From the NCBI RefSeq assembly GCF_900172355.1, contig NZ_FWFZ01000002.1, forward strand, positions 124,001-188,000: DNA of 64,000 nucleotides, read 5' to 3'. Both the position numbers and the translations under genes were made by a program. Below, piece by piece: positions 55,249-63,295 of the stretch. The notes under the pieces were generated by a model. The model made no database searches. It was not told the origin of the DNA and saw only the letters and a program-made list of their open reading frames with translations. The stretch comes from Roseisalinus antarcticus. Lineage in GTDB: Bacteria; Pseudomonadota; Alphaproteobacteria; Rhodobacterales; Rhodobacteraceae. The first letter of the stretch is position 1; the number at the start of each line of letters is the position of its first letter.

Positions 55249-56535
55249 ATGGCCCTTGATCAGAACGCCATTGCCGCACAGTCGCTGCCCAAGAAAGACC
55301 TCTACGAGGTGGGCGAGATGCCGCCCCTCGGCCACGTGCCCGCGAAGATGTATGCCTGGGCGATCCGCCGCGAACGCCACGGCGAACCCGAAGAGGCGTT
55401 CCAGGTCGAGGTGGTGGACGTGCCCAAGCCCGACAGCAGCGAAGTGATCGTCATGGTCATGGCGGCGGGCGTGAATTACAACGGCGTGTGGGCCGGTCTC
55501 GGGGTTCCGATCTCGCCCTTCGACGTGCACAAGGCGGAGTTCCACATCGCTGGCTCCGACGCCTCGGGCATCGTCTGGGCGGTGGGCGACAAGGTCACCC
55601 GCTGGAAGGTCGGCGACGAGGTTGTCATCCACTGCAACCAGGACGACGGCGACGACGAGCATTGCAACGGCGGCGACCCGATGGATTCCCCGTCCCAGCG
55701 GATCTGGGGCTACGAGACGCCGGACGGCTCTTTCGCGCAGTTCACCTGTGTGCAGTCGCAGCAACTCATGCCCCGCCCCAAGCACCTGACCTGGGAAGAG
55801 AGCGCCTGCTACACGCTGACCCTCGCCACCGCCTACCGGATGCTGTTCGGGCACCACCCGCACGAGCTCAAGCCCGGCCAGAACGTGCTGGTCTGGGGCG
55901 CGTCCGGCGGGCTGGGGTCCTATGCGATCCAGCTGATCAACACCGCGGGCGCCAACGCCATCGGGGTGATCTCGGAAGAGGACAAGCGCGAGTTCGTCAT
56001 GTCGCTCGGGGCTAAGGGTGTCATCAACCGCAAGGATTTCGACTGCTGGGGCCAGATGCCCACGGTGAACACCGACGACTACAAGCGCTGGTTCACGGAG
56101 GTGCGCAAGTTCGGCAAGGCGATCTGGGAGATCACCGGAAAGGGCGTGAATGTCGACATGGTGTTCGAACACCCCGGCGAGGCGACCTTCCCGGTGTCGA
56201 CCTTCGTCTGCAAGCGCGGCGGGATGGTCGTGATCTGTGCCGGCACTACCGGCTATAACCTGACCATCGACGCGCGCTACCTCTGGATGCATCAGAAGCG
56301 CGTGCAGGGCTCGCATTTTGCCCACCTCAGGCAGGCGGCGGCCGCCAACAAGCTGATGGTGGAACGCCGGCTGGACCCTTGCATGTCCGAGGTCTTCCCC
56401 TGGGAGGATATCCCCAAGGCCCATACCAAGATGCGCCGCAACGAACACAAGCCGGGGAACATGGCCGTGCTGGTCCAGACGCCCCGAACCGGCATCCGGA
56501 CCTGGGAGGATGCGCTGGCCGACTCGCCCTACTGA
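55249..56535 (+). CDS. ccr: crotonyl-CoA carboxylase/reductase
   Basis: NADPH-dependent reductive carboxylation of crotonyl-CoA to (2S)-ethylmalonyl-CoA, the committed step of the ethylmalonyl-CoA pathway. 428 residues, MDR superfamily. YEVGEMPPLGHVPAKMYAWAIRRERHG, VNYNGVWAGLG (CO2-site Asn), RIWGYETPDGSFAQF (Phe of the known CO2 site is Tyr here), NADP motif LVWGASGGLGSYAIQL, VFEHPGEATFPVSTFV, GSHFAHLRQAAAAN (CO2-site His). Start: ATG 55249 with GGAGG seven bases upstream; the in-frame ATG at 55237 would add four residues. A UUCG-loop hairpin follows. Confidence 0.96.
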   Translation: MALDQNAIAAQSLPKKDLYEVGEMPPLGHVPAKMYAWAIRRERHGEPEEAFQVEVVDVPKPDSSEVIVMVMAAGVNYNGVWAGLGVPISPFDVHKAEFHIAGSDASGIVWAVGDKVTRWKVGDEVVIHCNQDDGDDEHCNGGDPMDSPSQRIWGYETPDGSFAQFTCVQSQQLMPRPKHLTWEESACYTLTLATAYRMLFGHHPHELKPGQNVLVWGASGGLGSYAIQLINTAGANAIGVISEEDKREFVMSLGAKGVINRKDFDCWGQMPTVNTDDYKRWFTEVRKFGKAIWEITGKGVNVDMVFEHPGEATFPVSTFVCKRGGMVVICAGTTGYNLTIDARYLWMHQKRVQGSHFAHLRQAAAANKLMVERRLDPCMSEVFPWEDIPKAHTKMRRNEHKPGNMAVLVQTPRTGIRTWEDALADSPY

Positions 56536-56566
56536 CGGGGCCCGACAGACGGATATCGCGAATACA

Positions 56567-56588
56567 GGGGCTTGCTTCGGCAGGCCCC
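56567..56588 (+). terminator. hairpin with TTCG loop after ccr
   Basis: 9-bp stem (56567-56575 with 56580-56588, one G-T pair) closed by a TTCG tetraloop, 32 bp after the ccr stop. It is followed by CCACTATTTCT, which has only a weak T-rich stretch. A stable tetraloop stem in this position fits a terminator for ccr and would separate it from the following small gene. Confidence 0.6.
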
Positions 56589-56689
56589 CACTATTTCTGG
56601 GGGGAAAGAAACCGCGAATATTTTCATTAATACGGTTCTGCTACTCTAGGTTGGTAAGGAATCGTTAACTTCTGCCGGAGATTGTCGAC

Positions 56690-56908
56690 ATGGGAAACAA
56701 GTGGATACTGGACGTTCTCGCCGACCTGGGGGCCTTTGCCGAGGCAAACGACATGCCGCGGCTGGCTGATCAGATAGAGCTGGCGTCGATCGTGGCGGCG
56801 GCAGAGATCGTGTCCAGGACCGAATTCGGGGCGCCCGGTAGGGTGTACGGTGACAGCGGTGACTTTGGAATCAACTTTGGAGAACTTGCAAGCCGTCGCT
56901 CGGCTTGA
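56690..56908 (+). CDS. small hypothetical protein overlapping luxR
   Basis: 72 residues: GNKWILDVLADLGAFAEANDMPRLADQIELASIVAAAEIVSRTEF, a helical N-terminal part, then a glycine-rich tail (GDSGDFGINFGELASRRSA). The ATG follows GGAGATTGTCGAC with a fair spacing. The last 59 bp overlap the start of luxR in another frame. Genes of similar size are known next to luxR in Rhodobacterales, as I recall, with unclear function. Upstream 56589-56689 is AT-rich (AATATTTTCATTAATACGG), a likely promoter. Confidence 0.7.
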   Translation: MGNKWILDVLADLGAFAEANDMPRLADQIELASIVAAAEIVSRTEFGAPGRVYGDSGDFGINFGELASRRSA

Positions 56909-57650
56909 AGACCTGCAGGATATCGCCCAGCAGCTCAGGGATCATTTCGGAGTCCTGCATTGTGTCTATCATTGGGTCAGCGCCGATGGGCAGCAGTACG
57001 GCTGCGGCACCTACTCCCGGGAGTGGTGCATCAAATACGTGGTCGAGGATTACCTGCGCGTCGATCCGGTCATCATCGGCTGTTACCAGCGGTTCCACCC
57101 GGTCGACTGGAAAAGGCTTGACTGGTCGTCCAAGGCTGCCCGAGCCTTCCGCAGCGAATCCATCGCCCATGGCGTTGGAACGCAAGGATTTTCCATTCCG
57201 ATCCGCGGGCCCAACGGGCAGTTCGCGCTATTCAGCATCTCGCATTCGAGCGACGATGAGGAGTGGGCGAAATTCACCCTCGCTCACCAGAGGGACCTGA
57301 TCCTGGCCGCTCATTTCTTCAACCAGAAAGCGCTGGAGCTTGCGGGGGCCCGAGCGCCCGAACCGTCGAAATCCCTCTCGCCGCGCGAGATCGACGCGCT
57401 GACGTTCCTTGCCATGGGATACGGCCGCGGACAGGTGGCCGACATGCTCTCGATCTCCGAGCATACCTTGCGGGCCTATATCGAAAGTGCGCGTTTCAAG
57501 CTCGGTGCGCTCAACACGATCCACGCGGTCGCCCGCGCCGTCGGCGAGGGCCTGATCGTCCTCGGCGGGGCCGCCCGGTCCGCCAAGGGGGGCTGGCCGC
57601 AGATCAGCGAACGCGACGTCGAGCCCGTCGCCATGGCCGCCGTGCGCTGA
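56850..57650 (+). CDS. luxR: LuxR family quorum-sensing regulator
   Basis: 266 residues from GTG 56850 (GTG 56859 is an alternative). N-terminal autoinducer-binding domain with the conserved W, Y, D-P, W set: REWCIKYVVEDYLRVDPV and HPVDWKRLDW, then GTQGFSIPIRGPNGQFALFSIS. C-terminal LuxR/GerE helix-turn-helix: LSPREIDALTFLAMGYGRGQVADMLSISEHTLRAYIESARFKLGALNTIHAVARAV. It responds to an acyl-homoserine lactone, presumably from the adjacent luxI. It overlaps the small upstream ORF by 59 bp, suggesting coupled expression. Confidence 0.9.
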   Translation: MTAVTLESTLENLQAVARLEDLQDIAQQLRDHFGVLHCVYHWVSADGQQYGCGTYSREWCIKYVVEDYLRVDPVIIGCYQRFHPVDWKRLDWSSKAARAFRSESIAHGVGTQGFSIPIRGPNGQFALFSISHSSDDEEWAKFTLAHQRDLILAAHFFNQKALELAGARAPEPSKSLSPREIDALTFLAMGYGRGQVADMLSISEHTLRAYIESARFKLGALNTIHAVARAVGEGLIVLGGAARSAKGGWPQISERDVEPVAMAAVR

Positions 57651-57658
57651 CTGTCCAT

Positions 57659-57684
57659 CCGTTGCGCCGCCCCGTTGCGCCGGA
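57659..57684 (+). repeat. 13-bp direct tandem repeat upstream of luxI
   Basis: Two adjoining copies beginning CCGTTGCGCCG (57659-57671 and 57672-57684), identical at 11 of 13 positions, 110 bp before luxI. Could bind a regulator; it does not look like a canonical dyad lux box. Confidence 0.4.
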
Positions 57685-57793
57685 CGCGGGCGCAGCGCGG
57701 CCTTAACCGTCGCACGTTGGCTTTCCGCGCACTTAACCACCCCGACCGTAGATTTCCGTCCAGAGCAACAAGCCCCGGACGGAGACCTGACAC

Positions 57794-58429
57794 ATGCTGC
57801 GCTACATCTACGCTGACCAACTCGACCAATTCCCGCGTCTCAAGGAAAGCATGTTCCGCGACCGCGCCGACCAGTTCTCGACCCGCCTCGGCTGGGAGGT
57901 GAGCGTGAACGAGGATGGCCACGAGCGCGACGACTACGACGACATGAACCCACTCTACGTGATCTGGGAAACGCCCGAGGGTCTGCACGGCGGCTCCATG
58001 CGGTTCCTGCCCACGACCGGGCGGACCATGGTCAACGATCACTTCGTCCACCTGACGGACGGGGTCGAGATCCGCTCGCCCTTCATCTGGGAATGCACCC
58101 GCTTCTGCCTTTCGCGCAACGCCGAGAGCCGCGTCGCCGGTGCCCTGATGGTCGCCTGCGGCGAGGTCATGCGCGGTTTTTCCCTGGCGCACATGGTCGG
58201 TGTCTTCGATGCCCGGATGGTGCGGATCTACCGGATGATCGGGGCCTCCCCCGACGTACTGGGCACCCTCGGCAAGGGGCGCGGGGCGATTTCGGTGGGG
58301 CTCTGGGCCTACGAGCAGGCCGAGCCGGAGAAGGTGTTCTCTCGCGCCGGCATCGCGCCCGAGCTCTCCGAGATGTGGTTCGAGCGCTCGCTGGGCTTCC
58401 CGATCCGGCAGGCGGCCCGCGCCGCCTGA
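57794..58429 (+). CDS. luxI: acyl-homoserine lactone synthase
   Basis: 211 residues. Key LuxI residues are present: R24 and F28 in FRDRADQF, W34 in GWEV, Asp pair in DYDD, R70 in MRFLPTTGRTM, F84, E100 and R103 in WECTRF. Product acyl length cannot be read from sequence; the family uses S-adenosylmethionine and an acyl-ACP or acyl-CoA. It is 143 bp downstream of luxR in the same direction, forming a standard signal-receptor pair, and it sits close to fatty-acyl-CoA metabolism genes (ccr, ecm). Confidence 0.93.
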   Translation: MLRYIYADQLDQFPRLKESMFRDRADQFSTRLGWEVSVNEDGHERDDYDDMNPLYVIWETPEGLHGGSMRFLPTTGRTMVNDHFVHLTDGVEIRSPFIWECTRFCLSRNAESRVAGALMVACGEVMRGFSLAHMVGVFDARMVRIYRMIGASPDVLGTLGKGRGAISVGLWAYEQAEPEKVFSRAGIAPELSEMWFERSLGFPIRQAARAA

Positions 58430-58471
58430 TCGACGCTGGCCCCCGTCGCGCGGCCCGGATAGGGTCGCGCC

Positions 58472-59998
58472 ATGACCCTGCCTGCGCTCACATTTTCCGA
58501 CGATCAGGCCAGCGCCTGGGACACGATCTCCGAGGCGCTGACCGCCTCCGGCATCTCGCTGGCCGACGAGACCGTGTCGCCGCCGCGCGAGGGGGTCGAG
58601 AACGTGCTGGCGGTGATTGGCAAGGCCGGGTCGGGCAAGACGATGCTGCTGGCCGAGCTCTACCGCGCGGTCCGCGAGATGGGCGTCCAGGTGGTCTCCG
58701 GCGACTGGGAGGGGCGGCGCACCAAGGACCGGCGCACGCTTGCGATCCTCGCGCCCACGAACAAGGCCGCCAGCGTCCTGCGCTCGCGCGGGGTGCCGGC
58801 CACCACGATCCACCGGATCATCTACACGCCGGTCTACGATCCGGAATTCGAGAAGGTCGCCGAGTGGCTGGCCGGCGACGGCGACCGGCCCGAGGTCGAG
58901 GGGCTGTCGGACTCGGCGCTCGACCGCGCGTTTGCCTCGTTCCAGGTCCACGGGTCGGTGCCCGCCGCCCTGGCCTCGGCCGGGCTGCGCGGCTCGGATT
59001 TCATCACCGGCTGGAAACGCCGCGAAGAGCCGCTGGACATCGGCTTTGTCGATGAAAGCTCGATGCTCGACCAGAAGCAGTTCGACGACCTTAAGGAGAT
59101 CTTTCCGACGCTGTTGTTGTTCGGCGATCCTGCGCAATTGCCGCCGGTTCAATCCACCGGCGGGATGGTCTTCGACAAGATCGAGGCCCCGCGCAAGCTC
59201 GAGCTGTCGCGCGTTCACAGGCAGGCGGAGGACAATCCGATCCTCGACCTCGCTCATGCGCTGGCCGACCCCGCGGTCGATTTCCATGCCTTCGAGCGAC
59301 TTGTGGAGGAGGCTTCCAAGAAGGATCCCCGGGTGGTCTGGGCCGGGCGGGTCGAGAGCGATCTGATGGCCCGCTCGCCGGTGCTGGTCTGGCGCAACAA
59401 GACCCGAATCCGCCTGATCCACGCGTTTCGCTCCGCCTTCGAGGCGCCGGTGGATGAGCTTCTGGAGGGCGAGCCGCTGATCTGCGACGGGATCGAGCTG
59501 CCGATGAAGCACCGCAAGAAGCGGCTGGATCTGGAGGCGCGAGGGCTGATCAAGGGTGCGCAGGTCGTCTATCTTGGACCCGGCAAGCGGCCGGGCTTTT
59601 CGCGGCTCCACGTGTTCGGCGCCGAAGAGCCGCAGGTGTCGGCCGCGTCCATCGTCAAGATCGAGAAGGAGGGCGAGGAAGAGCCCTTCATCCCCTTCGC
59701 CGCCACCATGGGCGCGACCTTCCTGCATGGGGCGGCGGTCACGATCCACAAGGCGCAGGGCTCGCAATGGGACGCGGTGCAGGTCTTTGCGCCCGATATC
59801 TACGCCGCCGCGCAGATGGGCCGGGTCGAGGCCGGCCAGCCCCTGTGGAAGCGGCTGGCCTATGTTGCCGTGACCCGGGCAGAGCGAGAGCTGCGCTGGG
59901 TCGTGCGCAACCGGCTGGCGCGGCCAAGCGGGCCGCTGCGCACCGATGACCTGGGCCGCGCCCCTGCACCGTTCAAGCTGGAGGAGCAAGAGCCATGA
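58472..59998 (+). CDS. RecD-like ATP-dependent DNA helicase/exodeoxyribonuclease
   Basis: 508 residues of the AAA_30/RecD-like UvrD family. Walker A IGKAGSGKTMLLAEL, TNKAASVLRSRG, Walker B-like FVDESSMLDQKQF, LLFGDPAQLPPV, then the C-terminal UvrD_C_2 motif HGAAVTIHKAQGSQWDAVQVF and YVAVTRAERELRWVV. No RecBC partner is nearby; stand-alone RecD-type helicases process recombination or replication intermediates. Its stop overlaps the SDR start by ATGA, an unexplained pairing. Confidence 0.9.
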   Translation: MTLPALTFSDDQASAWDTISEALTASGISLADETVSPPREGVENVLAVIGKAGSGKTMLLAELYRAVREMGVQVVSGDWEGRRTKDRRTLAILAPTNKAASVLRSRGVPATTIHRIIYTPVYDPEFEKVAEWLAGDGDRPEVEGLSDSALDRAFASFQVHGSVPAALASAGLRGSDFITGWKRREEPLDIGFVDESSMLDQKQFDDLKEIFPTLLLFGDPAQLPPVQSTGGMVFDKIEAPRKLELSRVHRQAEDNPILDLAHALADPAVDFHAFERLVEEASKKDPRVVWAGRVESDLMARSPVLVWRNKTRIRLIHAFRSAFEAPVDELLEGEPLICDGIELPMKHRKKRLDLEARGLIKGAQVVYLGPGKRPGFSRLHVFGAEEPQVSAASIVKIEKEGEEEPFIPFAATMGATFLHGAAVTIHKAQGSQWDAVQVFAPDIYAAAQMGRVEAGQPLWKRLAYVAVTRAERELRWVVRNRLARPSGPLRTDDLGRAPAPFKLEEQEP

Positions 59999-60720
59999 AG
60001 ACCGCGATCGTGACCGGCGCCTCCAGCGGGATCGGCCGGGCGGTGGCCCTGTCCCTGCTGGACGCGGGCTGGACCGTGGGCCTGCTGGCCCGCCGCGAGG
60101 AGGCGCTGCAGGCGCTGGCCAAAGGGCGGGACGCGGTGGTCCTGCCTGCCGATGTGACCGACACGGCGCAGGTCGAGGCGGCCTTTTCGGACTTCGCGAG
60201 CCACACCGGGCGGCTCGATTTCCTGTTCAACAACGCGGGCATCTTCACCCCGCCCGCGCCCATCGACGAGATCCCGGTGGAGGACTGGATGCAGGCGGTG
60301 GGCGTCAACCTGACCGGCATGTTCCTGTGCGCACGGGCGGCCTTCGGGATCATGCGGCGGCAGGCGCCCATGGGCGGGCGGATCGTCAACAACGGCTCGG
60401 TCTCGGCGGACCGCCCGCGCGAGGGGTCGGTGACCTACACCGCGACCAAGCACGGTGTCACCGGGCTGACCAAGACCCTCGCGCTGGACGGCCGGGCATT
60501 CGACATCGCCGCCGGGCAGATCGACATCGGCAATGCCGAGACGGAAATGGTGGCGATGCTCAAGGAGCGGGCGGAGGCCGCGGGCCAGCCGGCGCCGCCG
60601 ACCATGGACGTGCAGCACGTGGCCGACGCGGTTATGGCCATGGCCGAACTGCCGCTGTCGGCCAATGTCCTGTTCCAGACCTTGATGGCGACCAAGATGC
60701 CGCTGATCGGACGCGGTTAG
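59995..60720 (+). CDS. SDR family oxidoreductase
   Basis: 241 residues, complete and intact: TGASSGIG (NADP(H) motif), LFNNAGIF, catalytic Ser in NNGSVSADRP, YTATK (Tyr, Lys). Cofactor preference is probably NADP by the R residues following the Rossmann motif (ARREE). Substrate unknown. It overlaps the helicase stop by ATGA and ends 13 bp before the opposite-strand TIGR02186 gene's stop. Confidence 0.88.
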   Translation: MKTAIVTGASSGIGRAVALSLLDAGWTVGLLARREEALQALAKGRDAVVLPADVTDTAQVEAAFSDFASHTGRLDFLFNNAGIFTPPAPIDEIPVEDWMQAVGVNLTGMFLCARAAFGIMRRQAPMGGRIVNNGSVSADRPREGSVTYTATKHGVTGLTKTLALDGRAFDIAAGQIDIGNAETEMVAMLKERAEAAGQPAPPTMDVQHVADAVMAMAELPLSANVLFQTLMATKMPLIGRG

Positions 60721-60733
60721 CCCCTCGCGGGCG

Positions 60734-61492
60734 TCAGGATTTCAGCGCCCGGAAGGCCGCGGAGGCGCCCCAGCCCGCGGTGATCGCGATGAACAGGGAC
60801 AGCAGTCCGTAGGCCAGCGGCTGTTGCTGCGCGAGGTTGAACAGGAACCGTTCCAGCCCCACCTTCTGCACCTGGATGACGCCCTCGTAGGTGTCGACGA
60901 CGGCGCCGTCCCGGGTCAGGAAGATCCGCGTGGCATAGGCGCCCTCGGTCAGGTTGGCGGGCAGGGAGATCGAGGTGTTGAACAGCGTCGACTCGCTGAA
61001 TTCCACGGCCCCCTCGAGCTGCTGGTAAAGGTTCTGACCGGTCCGAATGCGGATCAGTGCAGTGCGAAAGCGCTCCGGGTCGGTGATGCCCTCGCGGTCG
61101 CCGACGGCGCGGATCGCATGCTCGATCGAGACCTGGTGGCGCAGGTCCTCTGTGTGGCTGATGACGTCGAAGAACGGGCCGGTGGTGGCCACGGCATAGA
61201 ATGACGGCGCCAGATCCATCGGCATGGCGTCGGTATTGACCCAGATGCCGGCAACGCGGTCCTTGCGGCGCACGACCACCGGCTCGCGCGGGCCCTGGAC
61301 CGTGACGATGACGGAGAGGGGACCCCCCGCCGGGATCGGGGCATCGCGTTTCACCGCCCCGAAGATCAGGATTTCCGACCCGTCAAACGTCGCCGTGATC
61401 GACACCTCGTCCTGGCTCAGGCCGAGAACGACCTCCTCGGCGCGGGCCGGGGTCGCGACAAGCGCAAGCCACAGCAGCGCGAGCCGGATCAT
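60734..61492 (-). CDS. TIGR02186 family periplasmic/membrane protein
   Basis: 252 residues. Signal peptide IRLALLWLALVATPARAEE, a beta-rich mature domain (EVVLGLSQDEVSITATFDGSEILIFGAVKRD; REPVVVRRKDRVAGIWVNTDAM; GVIQVQKVGLERFLF), and a C-terminal membrane helix (LAYGLLSLFIAITAGWGASAAF). The family is regularly encoded beside TauE/SafE transporters in alphaproteobacteria. Here its ATG overlaps the stop of the TauE-like gene (ATGA), so the two probably form a complex or pathway for sulfur-compound export. Confidence 0.85.
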   Translation of the reverse strand: MIRLALLWLALVATPARAEEVVLGLSQDEVSITATFDGSEILIFGAVKRDAPIPAGGPLSVIVTVQGPREPVVVRRKDRVAGIWVNTDAMPMDLAPSFYAVATTGPFFDVISHTEDLRHQVSIEHAIRAVGDREGITDPERFRTALIRIRTGQNLYQQLEGAVEFSESTLFNTSISLPANLTEGAYATRIFLTRDGAVVDTYEGVIQVQKVGLERFLFNLAQQQPLAYGLLSLFIAITAGWGASAAFRALKS

Positions 61493-62406
61493 GCGGTGCC
61501 CTCGCGGGCGATGGAGTAGACCTCGGCGGGCTGAATCAGCAAATCGAGTGCCAGCTTGCCGCAGACCGCGAGCACGAGCAGCGCCAGCAGGATGCGAAGC
61601 TGTTCGGCCTTCATCCGGGCGCCGATCCGCGTGCCGAACTGTGCGCCGATGACCCCGCCCAGAAGCAGGATCACCGCAAGCGGCATGTCCACCGTCTTGT
61701 TCGTCGTCGCGTGCAGCAGGGTGGTGTAGGCGGTGACGAAGATGATCTGAAAGAGCGACGTGCCGATCACCACCTTGGTCGGCATGTGCAGCAGATAGAT
61801 CATCGCGGGCACCATGATGAAGCCGCCGCCCACCCCCATCACGGCCGACAGGATGCCGACGACCAGCCCGACCAGCAGCGGCGGAATGACCGAGATGTAG
61901 AGGCCGGAGATCCGGAATTTCATCTTGAACGGCAGGGTGTGGGCAAGCCCGTGCTTGCGCCGTTGAAGCGGCGCCCCGGGCCGGCGTGAGCGGCGCAGGG
62001 CGTTGAGGCTTTCCACGAACATCAGCCCGCCCACCGAGCCCAGAAAGACCACGTAGCAAAGGCTTACGAACAGGTCGACCTGTCCCATGGACCGCAGGAT
62101 CGAGAACAGCCAGACGCCCAGGGTGGACCCGATGAGGCCGCCGACCAGCAGGACCGTGCCCATTCGCAGGTCCACGTTGCGCCGCTGGAAATGGGCGATC
62201 ACGGCCGAGACCGAAGAGGCGACGATCTGGTTGGCCGAGGTGGCGACGGCCACGGCCGGGGGGATGCCCACGAAAAACAGCAGCGGCGTGATCAGGAATC
62301 CGCCGCCGACGCCGAACAGACCCGACAGGATGCCCACGATCCCACCGATGCCCAGCAACAGGAAGGCGTTGACCGAGACCTCGGCGATGGGGAGGTAGAT
62401 CTGCAT
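61489..62406 (-). CDS. sulfite exporter TauE/SafE family permease
   Basis: 305 residues with about eight membrane helices in two halves, each with the TauE signature: LLGIGGIVGILSGLFGVGGGFLITPLLFF and LLVGLVVGILSAVMGVGGGFIMVPAMIYL. Probably exports sulfite, sulfoacetate or a related anion, or another small organic acid. The C-terminal part overlaps the TIGR02186 gene. ATG 62406 is taken because it begins MQIYLPIAEVSVNAFLLLG; the longer frame upstream is not conserved-looking. Confidence 0.88.
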   Translation of the reverse strand: MQIYLPIAEVSVNAFLLLGIGGIVGILSGLFGVGGGFLITPLLFFVGIPPAVAVATSANQIVASSVSAVIAHFQRRNVDLRMGTVLLVGGLIGSTLGVWLFSILRSMGQVDLFVSLCYVVFLGSVGGLMFVESLNALRRSRRPGAPLQRRKHGLAHTLPFKMKFRISGLYISVIPPLLVGLVVGILSAVMGVGGGFIMVPAMIYLLHMPTKVVIGTSLFQIIFVTAYTTLLHATTNKTVDMPLAVILLLGGVIGAQFGTRIGARMKAEQLRILLALLVLAVCGKLALDLLIQPAEVYSIAREGTA

Positions 62407-62482
62407 TGGCTCAGGTTGCCCCGCGCCGCGCCGCAGCGCAACGGGGCTTGGGCTGGCGCCCCCCGCATTGTGACCGCCCGGC

Positions 62483-63295
62483 TCAGAGCGCGGGCAGAGC
62501 GGCGCGCAGCACGGTTTCCAGTTTCGCCGCGCCGAGGGGGGCCATCTGTTTGGTGTGTTCGTGGCTGATCGCCTCGTCCGACATGCCTGCGGCCATGTTG
62601 GTGATGGTCGAGATTGCCGCACAGCGCAGGCCGAGGAAGCGGCCGAGGATCACCTCGGGCACGGTGGACATGCCCACTGCGTCGGCGCCCAGCATCCGGA
62701 TCGCGCGGATCTCCGCCGGGGTCTCGAAGCTGGGGCCGGAATACCAGGCATAGACGCCCTGGTGCATCGGGGTTCCGGTGCTGTCGGCGGCGGCCATCAG
62801 ATGCGCGCGCAGGGCTGGGTCGTAGGCGTCCTTCATCGGCACGAAGCGGGCATCCGTGGCCTCTCCGATCAAGGGGTTCAGACCGGAGAAGTTGATGTGG
62901 TCGGTCAGGCACATGATCGCGCCCGTGGGCATGTCAGGGTCCATCGAACCGGCGGCATTGGTGGCGATCAGGGTGTCGCAGCCGAGCGCGGTGAGCACTT
63001 CGAGCGGAAGGCGCATCGCGTCGGCGCGGCCCTGTTCGTAGTAATGCGCACGGCCGCCCAGGATGGCGACCCGCACGCCTTCGAGCTCGCCGATCACCAG
63101 GTTCGGGTTGTGGCCCGAGACATGACCGCCGGGAAAGCCGGGCAGGTCGGCATAGGGGATCGCCACGCCCTCGACGGCTTCCGCGAGGTGGCCGAGACCG
63201 GAGCCGAGGATCAGCGCCACCTTGGGCGGTTCGGTTCCGGCGCGGGCGCGGATGGTCTCGCCCAGGGCGCCCGCGGTTTCAGCGTTCCTTGACAT
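62483..63295 (-). CDS. purine-nucleoside phosphorylase, NP-II (PunA/XapA) type
   Basis: 270 residues. LILGSGLGHLAEAVEG, the phosphate and purine blocks GGHVSGHNPNLVIGELEGVRVAILGGRAHYYEQG (GRxHxYE type), ATNAAGSMDPDMPTGAIMCLTDHIN and VGMSTVPE. It differs in family from deoD at 50477. The gene overlaps the ABC permease stop by 17 bp and likely acts on nucleosides brought in by that transporter. ATG 63295. Confidence 0.93.
   Translation of the reverse strand: MSRNAETAGALGETIRARAGTEPPKVALILGSGLGHLAEAVEGVAIPYADLPGFPGGHVSGHNPNLVIGELEGVRVAILGGRAHYYEQGRADAMRLPLEVLTALGCDTLIATNAAGSMDPDMPTGAIMCLTDHINFSGLNPLIGEATDARFVPMKDAYDPALRAHLMAAADSTGTPMHQGVYAWYSGPSFETPAEIRAIRMLGADAVGMSTVPEVILGRFLGLRCAAISTITNMAAGMSDEAISHEHTKQMAPLGAAKLETVLRAALPAL

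Noticed and set aside
56589-56689. A lux box upstream of the small ORF/luxR
   Set aside because: The region is AT-rich with promoter-like steps, but no convincing 18-20 bp dyad was found.
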